Positions 49,501-57,872 are shown, counted from the first letter of the stretch. The stretch: 64,000 bases of DNA from Leuctra nigra (GCA_934045905.1 OW203763.1:20883108-20947107); one strand, 5' to 3'. Numbers and translations are program-made. The notes: generated from the letters alone by a model not told the origin.

Positions 49501-51626
49501 TCATATTTAGTTAACAAAACATGGAATATATATAATCTATTTTGTAATTATCTCCTTCATTATCAAGAAAACCACTGACCACAAACGTATTATATTACTC
49601 CTTAGATTCAGTAACAATCCTTGGCAAAAGTAAATTATCTTGATTGGACTCTTGCTATTCTTGTGGGACACTCATGGCCATTTAAATAATCATGAAGAAA
49701 ATAATGAAATGGGGATGATATTTTGCAGGTGAGCCAAATTTTGGAGAGACATTTGGTGGTGTCTGACCGCGTGTACACAATGGCTGACCTCAAGGTGTTA
49801 GCGAACGATACGTTTACTCTGCCGACGGTTCGAGACCACCTGAAGATTCGAGTCAAGGAGAACGGAAAAAGTTAGTAACAAAACATATTCTCTATTCCTA
49901 ACAGAGTTAATACCTACATAATATCGGTACTCATGTTCTAGATATTTTGTAAGTACTAGTTAATTATAGCTGTTCTTCCATTTTGATTATAATATTTTGT
50001 AATGGTAATATTAACGTACTTTTGTAGCTCCTATCTCATTCCTATGACAAATAGTATTAATACTATGTATATTCTTAGTATTTACAAAGTAAAGTATCAA
50101 GCAAAGTGTTTAAAGTTTGTTTAGTAGGTACATAAATATAGATAGAAGTAAAATATTTAATATTTTAAGTGTTAGTATCAGTACAGTAATAATGGTTTGT
50201 AGGAATGTTCTGTAACACTGCAGTTCTCAACTATACGATAATTGTTGTAGGTACAGTAATTTAATTTGTATATTATATATGGATGTAAGACCAAGTATTG
50301 ACAATTACTATTAGTAAATAGTAAATAAAATTAAATATTAGACAAAAATAAAAGTGAATTAGTAAATAATAATGTACTAAAATAACTGGTAAATGATTGA
50401 AATTTCGTATTCATATTGCATGCTCGAGCCGAACTAGTATATCAGAAATTCAATTCGATTAGCTTTCAAATGTTTTTTTTTAAAGTATTTTTAAATAGTT
50501 AGTTGTTCAGTAGTTTGTCTGTTTTCTTCCCAAAAGATACGACACACAACGGAGCCGGTAAGTTGTCGTGATAATAGAATGATTCGATGTGATCACCTCA
50601 CCTCTCTTGCAGTAGTCATGCAATATCATGTTTTCGCAGCATCTTGCACAGTGGCCAGTGTGACATTTATTCATTTGCCAATGCTTTGGACAATTCTCGA
50701 GTTCAGTATTTCTAATTATTTATACAAATTAAAAACTATTATAATTAAGTAGATTATGAATTTACATGACGTCAAATTATTTTGAATATCAGTGACATCA
50801 TGATTATTGTTTTATTGTCATATCCTGAAAGAATGGTGAATGCAACTGCTATTTGAAGGTACATGTTAATTTATTATAAAAACATTTGTATATTTTGTTT
50901 ACAAACGCTTTCTGTGTTAGTGCATTTTAGCTTTGATTATAGGTATGGGACTATGAGTCCATTATAGTACGAATTTAATATTTTAATTTATTAAATGTGT
51001 GTACTGTTCACTTTTTAAGAGTTATATTATTACTACTTTTTCTGCAACTAGAATGTTCTGTTGCAGTAATGCAAAAGTGAAGATATATGCCTTAATATTT
51101 GCTGTCGATAAGTTGTAGCACCGAACAAAGATTATGACATCAGTGATATGATTTGTGTTTTTTAAATCTCAAAATCTAGCATAAATGTTGAGTTTTTGAG
51201 TTTGTAATAGATAGGTATACATAAATATTGAGAGAGATGAAAAGTATTTTAATTTTAAAGAAGTAATTCAGAGCATATATTCAATTAAAAGTTCGGTTTG
51301 TTGTAACGAAATCAAACTTAAAAAATCCTTAAAAACTGAATTTAATATTTAAAACCCCATTTCAGTTCCACATCAAAAAATAAACGATTCTTGTTGCAGT
51401 TCCCCGAGTAAAGAATGTTCTCGTTTCTTCTCCAGGCTACTACATCGAGTGGAACGGTGACTGGATCCACGTGTTCCGCCCCGATGTCGAGTGCACCAAC
51501 GGCATCATCCACGTCATCGACAAGGTCTTCATGACGGAGAGCGACATCCGCGTGACCGGCGGTGTCTCGCTACCGTTCCTAGCTCCGCAGCTCGCCATGC
51601 TGCTTATGGCCAAGTGGCTGCTCTAA
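19391..51626 (+). CDS. Fas1: Fasciclin 1 cell adhesion protein, 5' coding exon missing
   Basis: Fasciclin 1 is an extracellular GPI-anchored homophilic adhesion protein of insect axons and epithelia. Exons seen: 19391-19526, 22764-23082, 26397-26493, 30540-30708, 36906-37066, 41545-41790, 44512-44723, 48372-48534, 49729-49870 and 51436-51626. All have AG/GT borders, and the phases (1,2,0,1,0,0,2,0,1) join into 611 codons plus TAA. Four FAS1 domains can be read. Their first conserved blocks are TIFAPINLAF (residues 21-30), HTFFIPVDEGF (about 174-183), LTLFAPSNEAW and FTYFVPRDLAW. Their second blocks are VLHIIDSVL, GVVHLIQRPL, GIVHIIDRVL and GIIHVIDKVF. Sequons include NST, NQS, NIT, NAT and NDT. 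The C-terminal tail from about residue 590 (LPFLAPQLAMLLMAKWLL) is a hydrophobic GPI-attachment signal. Length and order match the insect family (about 650 residues). The signal peptide and about 15 further residues are absent, because exon 19391 opens in phase 0 inside domain 1. Identification is from family knowledge of Drosophila and grasshopper Fas1. Confidence 0.95.
19618..20493 (+). repeat. Minisatellite of alternating 52- and 47-bp units (about 17 copies)
   Basis: The landmark cttggcg recurs at 19641, 19693, 19745, 19792, 19844, 19891, 19943, 19990, 20042, 20094, 20144, 20193, 20246, 20298, 20345, 20397 and 20444. Long units read cactttgtcatacacaagct; short units read caccttgtcatagct and lack the acaca. 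Long and short units largely alternate, so the effective unit is a ~99-bp dimer. Every unit carries the palindrome tggcgcca with few exceptions. The array starts about 90 bp after the first Fas1 exon. Open frames across it are by-products. Confidence 0.95.
20494..22763 (+). other. Fas1 intron, remainder after the minisatellite
   Basis: AT-rich, without supported features. Two overlapping short frames at 22190-22415 cover a slightly GC-richer patch, but have no family resemblance. Confidence 0.6.
22764..23082 (+). CDS. Fas1: Fas1 exon: rest of FAS1 domain 1
   Basis: Acceptor is tctctcccccccag-like, donor gtaaag at 23083, phases 1 to 2. Joined to the previous exon it reads LYHM-TNLAYSLDHLSG. 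It carries the second conserved block VLHIIDSVLEP and the linker ending in FMNQSESLDLSSHRVR. The exon is strikingly rich in G and C at third codon positions compared with its neighbours. Confidence 0.95.
23198..23425. mobile_element. Foldback/MITE element, about 230 bp, in a Fas1 intron
   Basis: The left arm (23198-23295) and right arm (23325-23425) are imperfect inverted repeats. Shared blocks are atgtgaaaa, attagcgtagtta/attagcatagcta, tttagtygac, aataaacacc and acaatatttgtgcccaaa. The arms cover almost the whole element, leaving a loop of about 30-40 bases, so the RNA would form a long hairpin. It lies just after the exon ending at 23082. Confidence 0.75.
23600..23700 (+). mobile_element. 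tRNA-like SINE fragment
   Basis: cccataagcccgtgggttcgattcccgttgacc includes a perfect B box (ggttcgattcc) without a complete tRNA cloverleaf around it. It is followed by ttctcgagtcgctta. Confidence 0.4.
26030..26100 (+). mobile_element. Retroposon 3' tail
   Basis: gggcctcggccctgttgtc is followed by aataaagaattaataataat and an A-rich run. This resembles the 3' end of a truncated non-LTR retrotransposon. No coding remains are recognised. Confidence 0.4.
26397..26493 (+). CDS. Fas1: Fas1 exon: start of FAS1 domain 2
   Basis: Acceptor is ttccgtcccgcag, donor gtaagt at 26494, phases 2 to 0. It encodes SFRQRVNQMEKGDIF, then the domain block HTFFIPVDEGFE. The join HRV-R-SFRQ is in frame. Confidence 0.94.
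26559..26576 (+). repeat. Poly-C run, 18 bases
   Basis: The run lies about 65 bases after the Fas1 exon ending at 26493, inside the intron. Confidence 0.9.
27470..27484 (+). repeat. Poly-G run, 15 bases
   Basis: The run lies about 110 bp upstream of the GC-rich 110-bp array. A group of gtgcagtt-like repeats (27310-27405) precedes it. Confidence 0.9.
27581..28569 (+). repeat. GC-rich 110-bp tandem array (9 copies)
   Basis: tcaccgcggcacgg recurs at 27591, 27701, 27811, 27920, 28030, 28140, 28250, 28360 and 28467. Spacing is 110 bp, with one 109 and one 107. Units are nearly identical, so the array is young or homogenised, and far richer in GC than the surrounding intron. Each unit holds small hairpins: cggaca-aatg-tgtccg, gggg-aaatg-cccc, tggca-gtc-tgcca and ccag-gctgt-ctgg. 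The period is not a multiple of three, so all three plus frames stay open (329-380 codons). No family is recognised and no splice context supports coding. Confidence 0.93.
28570..30539 (+). other. Fas1 intron after the 110-bp array
   Basis: The stretch 28830-29010 is balanced in composition, with ggccattggcgaaataggcc and related short inverted motifs. It is a candidate regulatory element only. Otherwise nothing is supported. Confidence 0.45.
30511..30532 (+). repeat. (GT)n microsatellite at a splice acceptor
   Basis: About ten gt repeats end just before ttttccag of the Fas1 exon at 30540. The repeat therefore sits where the polypyrimidine tract begins. Confidence 0.85.
30540..30708 (+). CDS. 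Fas1: Fas1 exon: middle of FAS1 domain 2
   Basis: Acceptor is gtgtgtgttttccag, just after a (GT)n run. Donor is gtgagt at 30709, phases 0 to 1. It encodes PPPRPEKIDKKVIDGHVIPN, HVLFTNAVDKDRDYE and so on, ending FTQQPDGK. VIDGHVIPN matches the second-domain core of insect Fas1. GC3 is high. Confidence 0.94.
30770..31080 (+). repeat. Two diverged tandem copies of an A/C-rich repeat
   Basis: Two ~135-bp stretches share, in order, gcatttt, a run of aaca, aagtgtcaa, caaaaaa, gccctg and a G/C-rich block ending in cccca or cccc. The first is about 30806-30902, the second about 30927-31045. Likely fragments of one dispersed repeat. Copies elsewhere in the genome cannot be checked here. Confidence 0.5.
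31820..33844 (+). repeat. 40-bp minisatellite, about 50 units, with nested duplications
   Basis: The unit runs gtactctctgcacccctaca then cacacgtcat and a/cgtgtacaga, 40 bp, with 41-bp variants (gcacaccctgcaaccc). Each unit contains the palindrome agagtactct and a hairpin cagag-tact-ctctg. Between about 32292 and 32820 a three-unit, 122-bp block (40+41+41) is repeated in tandem. A 401-bp block starting at 32780 is repeated at 33181. The open frames begin at GTG, not ATG, and are not genes. Lies in the 30709-36905 Fas1 intron. Confidence 0.96.
34239..34253 (+). repeat. Poly-C run, 15 bases
   Basis: C homopolymer in the Fas1 intron, about 400 bp after the 40-bp array. Confidence 0.9.
36057..36101 (+). 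repeat. (CAA)n-rich simple repeat
   Basis: Imperfect caa/aca repeats in a Fas1 intron. Confidence 0.8.
36360..36480 (-). mobile_element. Retroposon 3' tail, minus strand
   Basis: Read on the minus strand, catgtcctttgttgaaataa leads into (aaat)n repeats. This is the usual end of a 5'-truncated non-LTR element. Located inside the Fas1 intron about 430 bp before the 36906 exon. Confidence 0.4.
36906..37066 (+). CDS. Fas1: Fas1 exon: end of FAS1 domain 2
   Basis: Acceptor is tttttaatttcag, donor gtaaaa at 37067, phases 1 to 0. Joined directly to the exon ending at 30708 it reads PDGK-AYVKSNTVVGDPNH, the expected family sequence, so no intervening exon is needed in the 6.2 kb intron. It carries the block NGVVHLIQRPLMVVDNTVQQ. 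Confidence 0.94.
38571..38621 (+). promoter_or_regulatory. Candidate TATA promoter inside the Fas1 domain 2/3 intron
   Basis: tttataaaaaggtctcg forms a TATA box inside a less AT-rich patch (38508-38640) that also has two ggcgcc sites. A transcription start would be expected near 38600. An open frame beginning ATG at 38701 follows (MRLFIMVHKYF and on). No exon that it would join can be assigned. Sequence pattern only. Confidence 0.25.
39656..39680 (+). repeat. Poly-C run, 25 bases
   Basis: An uninterrupted C homopolymer in the Fas1 domain 2/3 intron. The open frames coding poly-Pro or poly-Gly across it are artefacts. Confidence 0.9.
40040..40326 (+). mobile_element. Dispersed repeat, copy 1
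   Basis: It shares with 46208-46595 the blocks gatcaagctga-attttgca and ctgattgg, and a right end of about 43 bases (gtgctcgct-atcaacgcgtt, then gagcgttttcctagt). The middle is diverged. Non-coding; class unknown. Confidence 0.6.
41545..41790 (+). CDS. Fas1: Fas1 exon: start of FAS1 domain 3
   Basis: Acceptor is gattggcttccag, donor gtaagt at 41791, phase 0 at both ends (82 codons). It begins ENVDGPLHKFYQVILD and contains LTLFAPSNEAW and the NLHLV motif. Codon use is more AT-rich than in the 44512 exon. Drosophila Fas1 has a few additional residues at the junction before this exon, a place where micro-exon splicing is known in the family. Confidence 0.94.
41791..44511 (+). other. Fas1 intron within domain 3
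   Basis: AT-rich. At 43511-43834 an ATG frame of 107 codons overlaps a second open frame, in a patch less AT-rich than its flanks. No family is recognised and no splice context is clear. Confidence 0.5.
44512..44723 (+). CDS. Fas1: Fas1 exon: end of FAS1 domain 3
   Basis: Acceptor is acacagctgttccag, donor gtaagt at 44724, phases 0 to 2. It encodes VQTAADRKLYFNVLHGRGN, the sequons NIT and NAT, and the conserved block GIVHIIDRVLGVPFTTVEEK. Strongly GC3-rich. Confidence 0.95.
45425..45660 (+). mobile_element. tRNA-derived SINE-like copy
   Basis: Head: aactctggatttgcattcc, then ggatcgattcccgcagctg (B box). It continues with accgtcagtcgggagac and a tail cctcataatcatctcac, ending near gacgccgattcatctag. 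Same order of blocks as 5925-6128. Confidence 0.65.
46208..46595 (+). mobile_element. Dispersed repeat, copy 2
   Basis: Same family as 40040-40326, same orientation. The left end has gagcgagcgtagcgagcg, a motif that also occurs near the right end in inverse form (gctcgctc). This suggests short terminal inverted repeats. Non-coding. Confidence 0.6.
46596..48371 (+). other. Fas1 intron before domain 4, last part
   Basis: Carries atgctaattatgcat at 46721-46735, a composite POU/homeodomain-type motif. Nothing else is supported. Confidence 0.4.
48372..48534 (+). CDS. Fas1: Fas1 exon: start of FAS1 domain 4
   Basis: Acceptor is tctgttttgcag, donor gtaagt at 48535, phases 2 to 0. It encodes KTYFLGKQHKFNDRLKSMKK, then TFTYFVPRDLAW and SHKKMFMNDYGYH. 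Confidence 0.94.
48535..49728 (+). other. Fas1 intron with strongly AT-only patch
   Basis: The stretch 48660-48905 is almost pure A/T, with many short palindromes such as tgcattatgcattataatg. No gene. Confidence 0.6.
49729..49870 (+). CDS. Fas1: Fas1 exon: middle of FAS1 domain 4
   Basis: Acceptor is gatattttgcag, donor gttagt at 49871 (weaker than the other donors), phases 0 to 1. It encodes VSQILERHLVVSDRVYTMAD and ends DHLKIRVKENGK plus one base. The donor is the upstream partner of the 21-bp micro-exon candidate. Confidence 0.93.
50537..50557 (+). CDS. Fas1: Candidate Fas1 alternative micro-exon, 21 bp, 7 residues
   Basis: A 21-bp segment is bounded by a pyrimidine-rich acceptor (gttttcttcccaaaag) and a consensus donor (gtaagt). 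It sits in the last intron and is phase 1 at both ends. Inclusion would change GK-S-YYIEW to GK-NTTHNGAG-YYIEW, adding a new N-T-T sequon to FAS1 domain 4 without shifting the frame. It is too short for gene finders. Alternative micro-exons are a documented trait of insect Fas1, but whether this position matches a known one was not checked. Inference from splice signals and phase only. Confidence 0.6.
51436..51626 (+). CDS. Fas1: Fas1 last coding exon with GPI signal
   Basis: Acceptor is ctcgtttcttctccag, phase 1; the stop TAA is at 51624-51626. It encodes YYIEWNGDWIHVFRPDVECT, NGIIHVIDKVF, then a short polar stretch and a hydrophobic tail ending AMLLMAKWLL at the stop. A hydrophobic end with no cytoplasmic residues is the family's GPI-attachment signal. 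Confidence 0.95.
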
Positions 51627-52870
51627 GTTTTTACATTTCACTCACACGAAACCTTGACCACCAAATGGAGGATTGTCAACGGTCTATGTTTCATATGATG
51701 AGGTGTTGTCTTGCGATTTGGTGCAATTTTTTTTTAGAGTGTTTTTGCTTGGTTTAGTTTTAAGAGAGTCAGGTTTGAATTGCCTTGATTGATTTTTGAA
51801 CGGTCAAACTCAAAATGATTATTTCATTTTATTTAGTCAGTTTCAATAAGACAGCAACACAATACTATCTTCACTGTAAATGATGACCGATCGATCGATC
51901 AGCCGTCATTTGTGTGTCTCCAGACACATTTTCGTAGCTTCATCATAGTTTTTGTTCTGGAGATATGTGACAAATGAAATAGCGACATTTTGTCTTCTGC
52001 AGCTATATGCCTAGATGCACGGTAGATCCAAAACGCGATTCCAAATAAGCGTACAAATTGTAAATGGAAGTTTTTAAAGAGAGGGTATTCGAATTTGACA
52101 CCATCAACGGTATAGTACATCTTACCCGAGTCAAATAACAATCTCATGATTATATATTATAAATATTGATAAGGTTTAGCTTTTAAGACAAGGCGATATT
52201 GAATTACATAAGTCACTTTTCACGATAACGTAGATGGATTCAAATGCACGAGTGATATTTTTCATGCTGTGACAGCTAATTGAGTGGGCGAATTATTAAA
52301 GATTGGCTCGCTTAGAATGATAGAAAATAAATGCTGATTACTTGAATGATATTTTAGACATTTCGTTTGTACTCTTGAAAATAACCGGGGTGAACTAAAA
52401 ATAAAAAACCATGGGCAGGGTTTCACGTTAAAATGCGGTAGAACCTGTAAAAAAAATTATAGTGACTTGGTCACAAAGTTAGGTGTAGGCACTCGTTGCA
52501 GTTCTTTTCTGAAAGTCTTTTCACATTTATTACTTTATCGTTACACGAAAAAATCATTAATGCTAATGACAAAATTATATATTTTTATTATCTTAAGAAT
52601 GTACCTTTAGATATTTGCGCATAATGGTGCAAGTTTCATAAGATTTTAGAGGGAGACTATAGGGCGACAACTATCAAACTAATCGAAACCACAATTAAAC
52701 TGTCAAGCCTGCAGTTAAGATAGCGAGTTGTCCCAAAACTGTATTAATTTGTGCTCCCAATAATTAAAGCTGCCTTTAAGCTCATAGAAGTATAAAGTAG
52801 TCCGTATTTGTGTTCGCTCTGTTAGTATCTAGAACATTTTCAACTTAGAATAAAGCTTTTTGTTACGTGC
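51627..52870 (+). other. Fas1 3' UTR, approximate extent
   Basis: AT-rich sequence follows the Fas1 stop without further coding signals. It contains a short GATC repeat near 51887-51902. The end is inferred from the poly(A) signal at 52849. Longer forms are possible because further AATAAA motifs occur near 54490 and 54577. Confidence 0.5.
52849..52854 (+). terminator. Likely Fas1 polyadenylation signal AATAAA
   Basis: AATAAA is followed within about 10-25 bases by a GT-rich stretch (tttttgttacgtgcgttttg), the usual downstream element. It lies about 1.2 kb after the stop codon. An earlier AATAAA near 52327 lacks such a downstream stretch. Confidence 0.45.
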
Positions 52871-55800
52871 GTTTTGTCAACCATCGTAATACCTACTTGT
52901 AACAAAATGAAGCATCGTCGTTCGGTTTTTCTCCAACGGATGCATTGTCAAGTCATTGCCTTCTGTTTTACCGTCTATAGTTGTGCTTAAGACATTCCAC
53001 ATGGAGCCTGTAATATTGTAGACAACAATCTTATTGCACTTCTCACAACCTTGAGATTATCTTTTAGATATTTTCCAGTGTGACTGTTAAATATAACAAT
53101 ATTCTAGACGTTTCCTAAACCTGACAAATTCTTGTGTTGTTTTGAAGGAAATGTAATAGTCTCATTAGCAACTTTAAAATGTAAATTAATTATATGGTCA
53201 TGTGCATGAATGAGTTTAAAAGATTTTAGGTAATGTTTGTGTTCCTTACCCAGGTTTCAAATTTCACCATAATTTTATACATTTTTATTTACATCTGAAA
53301 AGAAAATGTATTAAATTTGAATTCTTGTATTCCAACATCTAAACAACATGTAGCACTTTTCGTTTGATTTCTCTTCAACTGTCAATATTACCTTAATACT
53401 TCATTTTTGTGAGATTCTCAAAGTCATGGAAAAGTAATGTTAATTTAGGAATTGAAGAGAAAGATTATGAATCTCAAAATAATAATGAATGATAATGTAG
53501 TGCAAATCAAATCGTATAATAAGAATACACTGCCATTGGTAATCTGGTAATGCATGGGATATTTTACCGCTTGATGGAGCCCGATCTTATGGCCATCAAT
53601 GTAATATCAAGATACAGTTTCTAATCAAAAAACCATTACGTAAAATAATCACACTACACTGCTCAGAGTGTCTTTAATGTGTACAAGTAGAATTTTTAGT
53701 TTGCTTTGGATAAGATATGTACATTAAGTGCTACTTGCTATGTTGTGTCTAATTGACTATGACATGATTGGTAGAACCAATATTAGATTATTTCAAATAA
53801 TGCCAGAAGCTTAGAGGAAAAGCCTCGTTCCATGTTGTAGTGCTTAGATGTGGAAATTTCTTTTCAGTCACATCTAATCTTGGTTCTACTGTATTTTTGC
53901 CTGTACCATGCGATCAAATCTAGTTGTAATAATTAAGGATTGTGTTAAGTACAGTTCGTAACGCCCTTGTTTGTTTTTGTTTTTTTTACTTTAGTAAACT
54001 GGTGTATAAGTCAGAGTAAATTTTGGTGCCAGTTTTAAACTATGGCAAGTTGTACAAACTTTAAGGAAAGCTGGTTGAAATCGACGTAAAATTGTTTAGT
54101 GTCAGTAAGGTATTGACTCTCCGTGGACGGAAAGCTATTTATAATATTAAGTATTTAAAAATAACATTCCAGTGGTTTCATATAAATTTGACTTCAAACT
54201 TATTAGTCAAGTTACCCTATAACGTTAATTACTGGTTCTCTTTGTATCACAACAATGTGTAGATACATAATTCATGGGTGTTTGCTTTCAACAATGTATT
54301 CATTGACTTCATTAATTCTATAATAATAAATTGCCTGTTTGTTCGTAAAACTCCTGCCAGTCAACTAAGTAATCTACAAGAAATAGAATTATTAACAAAT
54401 CCAATGAAATCAAAGCCAGACAGTGTAATAGGCTCGCTCTCACGCTCGATCTTTACATTTTCATTCTTACACAATAAGTACATACTCAAAAAATAAATTA
54501 CTCGTCAAATACTTGTCAAATTCAAATCACATGCTCCCATTCTTAGATCTGTGTACAACAACATTTAATATGGACCAAATAAAACACAAATTCAAAATAG
54601 AGCGTTCGTTATGAATTTAATTTCAGATTTAAAATACGAACAATGATATTATTTAAGTACTTTGAGATTCATTTATGTGTTGGTGCTGACACTTGACTTG
54701 ATTATTAATCAAAATAATATTTTAAGTATAAAATACTTTAGCAACACATCATCATAATAAGTCTGCCTAAAGGCAAAACCAAGAATTGTCTTTTTTATGG
54801 ATGCTCGATTTGGATTCTGCATTCTCGGAGTACCTAATCTTCAAAAAAATGATATTCGAATAAACATTTTATATGATTTTCCTGGAGAATCAACACAACT
54901 GGTGCCAGAAGTTCACAGAATGCAAATGGCACTCGGTTTGGGGAGGGGTTGTATTTCTGAATCTGGATAATCTATTATGGTAGGTAGAAGCCAACTCGAG
55001 TTCGGGCCATGTCAAACAGTAAGGAATACTTCTGGGTGCCATGTCATGTGCCAAGCAAGATATTAACTTTGGAGCAAAGTCTTGTGAATGATACTGTTGA
55101 GATTGATAATCTAATCAGAGTTCTCCGTACTGGATGATTGAATTAGAATTACCACAGGTGGGCGATCAATGATCATTTCTTCTGGACGAATAATAATTGT
55201 GAATCTATTTTAATGAGTCCGTACGTTGTCTAATTCTACATTCATATCATTGTGACAAATTTGATTGAGAGCATATATGATATAATAGATCGAGAAATGG
55301 GACAACCCTGATCAGGTTTTGTTTTTAAGCTACAAGCGGCATTTAGGAGATGATGGTTATCAAGTCAGAGATTTTCTTTTCCTGGAAGAATGCAGATGGA
55401 GGAGTGTGCAGGATGCATGTATCCAATTCTGTTGAGAGAAACTGGACGGACTTTTTAAAATGGCTAAACTGACAAGGTCTCGACGAGGTGGACACGAGCT
55501 GATTCCGAGAAGAGATTCGACTGGATTGGATGCTGCGACACCTGGAGCAAACCAGAGGCGAACATAAAATCACATCTTCACTCAGTTTCTTACAACTTAT
55601 TTCATATTTGTGACGAGAAGTCTCCTCTTGTTATGTTTACTAATGTTATCATGATGATTCTAATCTAACCTGGAATCCTATACAACATGAGAAGGGAAAG
55701 TTACATAGGGAACTGTAACCAATATTGTTTGAATCTCATTTACTTATTTTATAAAACACGATTACACTGATCTACTCTTATTACAATTGATACATTTCTT

Positions 55801-57200
55801 CTCTCTCTGGTCTTCTGACCGGACCAATCTCTACAAGACTTCTTCTCTATTCTATCTCGTCTCATTGACGCTTGACCAACTCTTGATCTGATGAACTCCA
55901 ACTGATCCCTCTCGCACCCTAGCACCCTTACACTTATACATGACGTCAATATACCCAAAAGACAATGGCTGAGTGTGACGTCTTTGCCACGTAAGTTGGA
56001 ATAATACTTGAGTTTGACAATAATAATCCTTAATCCTTATCTAGGTAGTTGTCCTATCGAAAATAGAACGAAACTAACCGGAGCTAACCTATGACCAGAG
56101 GTTGTAAGAAAGTAACTCCTTATACACCCTGCCTATGACTCGGGCACATGCGACAATGACTAACAGTGGACGCAATGTCATCTAATCATGACAATGTCAT
56201 GTAAACGTACGTGGGTACTAAAAATACCCTCCAGTCAAGATGGGTACAATGGAGAGCCCTACAGTGGATAAATCAGTAATTTTCTTTTTAATTTAAATCC
56301 AAACTTGTAGAAGCACACCCAGGGCCGATTATTGTCGTTAGTGCCCCCTTAAGGGTGGCAGGCTTAAGGGAAGCAAAATTATCATACCTATAAAAAATTA
56401 CGTGAAATTATGTTGATTGAAACCTGTTTCTTTTGAATGCACTGTGGTTTAATTGGTGTTCTCTATAGTGTCAACAATAGATACTTTCCGTGCTCAAAAT
56501 CATTTATTTAATAGATGCCAAAATGCACTCTAGAAATACAGATTTTCCGGGGCTCCGAATAAACTATTCGACATTTGATACTCCCTCTTTTCCGCCATGA
56601 ATTCACCGTCTCCCTCCTGTCCAATGAATTTCTAACTCCATTATCTGTCAACAATAAGGGCACTAGCCAAACTATCTCTCGTAGGGTTCTGCCCGCGTGT
56701 CACTCAATTAAAACTCGTGATAGGTAGGTACTGTTTAGATGGTACAAATATTTTTTACTCTATTGTATAATAAATGTGTAAAAATAAGAAGATAGGTCCA
56801 TATCTAAAGCAAATTCTATTTCAATCTGAAGCGACGACACCCTCTCAATTGTTTTAATTGTAAGATACAAAATTCCATTATGCAGTGAGTTAGTTCAAGA
56901 GAGCCCTGGAAACAAAAATCATTCTGAGAGCTGTCATTAATCATTATACGAGGAGTATGATTTTAAAATATCACCTTCTTACCTCTATGGTATCATTCTT
57001 ACACTATAATTTCTAATAATTATCCACTCTTTCGGTAAATAGCCAAATATCAACATCATTTCTTATAATATAACATGAAAATACGGACTGTGGCGTAAGA
57101 ATACTTTGATTTGTAAAATCCCCGTTCGACGCTATAGCGCCAACTAGTGACCAACCTGTCGTCCTAGCTTTGCACATCGCCCCGTTATAATTTATTTGCA
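52871..57200. other. Intergenic DNA between Fas1 and Gpdh
   Basis: AT-rich to 54700. The stretch 54780-56270 is more balanced and holds short open frames on both strands without recognisable products. It may be an old mobile element remnant, but no terminal repeats were identified. Confidence 0.45.
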
Positions 57201-57222
57201 AATCAAATAGGAATCCTGCTCG

Positions 57223-57230
57223 TGACGTCA
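57223..57230. promoter_or_regulatory. CRE-like TGACGTCA
   Basis: A perfect palindromic CRE/ATF site is followed by aaaatggaggctgc, which resembles a YY1-type initiator. It lies about 1.4 kb upstream of the Gpdh start. Motif match only. Confidence 0.3.
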
Positions 57231-57464
57231 CAGTGGTAGAAAAATGGAGGCTGCTATGGTAGGGGAAATGTGTCAAAGCTCTAAATAATAGCAATAAATC
57301 ATATTTATCAGATGAATATTTAACTTGAACATGTGTAAAGATAAATATTGCGTAATATTATTAGCTTGTACTTACTTAAATATCTTTCTTTCACAAGTAA
57401 TCACTCAAAATATGAGATTTGGATTGCCGCTGTCAGATTGGTTTTTCCCTATACTTTTGTATAG

Positions 57465-57478
57465 GTTACTATGGCAAC
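57465..57478. promoter_or_regulatory. RFX X-box-like site
   Basis: GTTACTATGGCAAC fits the X-box consensus (GTNRCC/N, 0-3 spacer, RGYAAC), with two near-symmetric half sites. It lies about 1.2 kb upstream of Gpdh. Motif match only. Confidence 0.3.
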
Positions 57479-57754
57479 CTTTTCTCACGCAGGATGCCTA
57501 TAGACAAGATCATATAAAGTATCTCGGTGGCTCTGGTTTTTAAAAAGTCTCACTTTGAAGTTTGATTACAGAGTACCTGGAAACTCAATCTGCATGGGAA
57601 ATCTTCTAGAAATCAGATTAGGTTAGATAGATAATTAATCCTCTTTATAGGAAATGCAAACAAAATTTAAATGCATCTCATTCTCAAGTAAAAATCCCAC
57701 AAGATACCTGATTCTTATTTAAGTGGTATTTAAAGTCGCACTGTCCTCAGCTCG

Positions 57755-57872
57755 GTCAATGACTCCATCTGAATGAGATGATGAAGAATGGGTATGACGT
57801 CGATGGTAAAGTGACGGTCGTGGCCTATTAATAGGGAACCATCCCAGCATTTGCCTATCGACTGAGGGTACG
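57755..57872 (-). mobile_element. SINE-like fragment
   Basis: The plus strand shares with the 1-190 stretch the order gatgatgaagaatggg, cggtcgtggcctatta, agggaaccatcccagcat and tatcgactgaggg. The tRNA-like part is missing. Confidence 0.5.

Noticed and set aside
51899..52147. Antisense 82-codon frame in the Fas1 3' UTR
   Set aside because: No family resemblance, and it overlaps the expected UTR on the other strand.
55343..55573. Minus-strand frame of 76 codons, and plus-strand frames that look faintly retroelement-like
   Set aside because: No recognisable domain could be named, and stops interrupt the plus frames.
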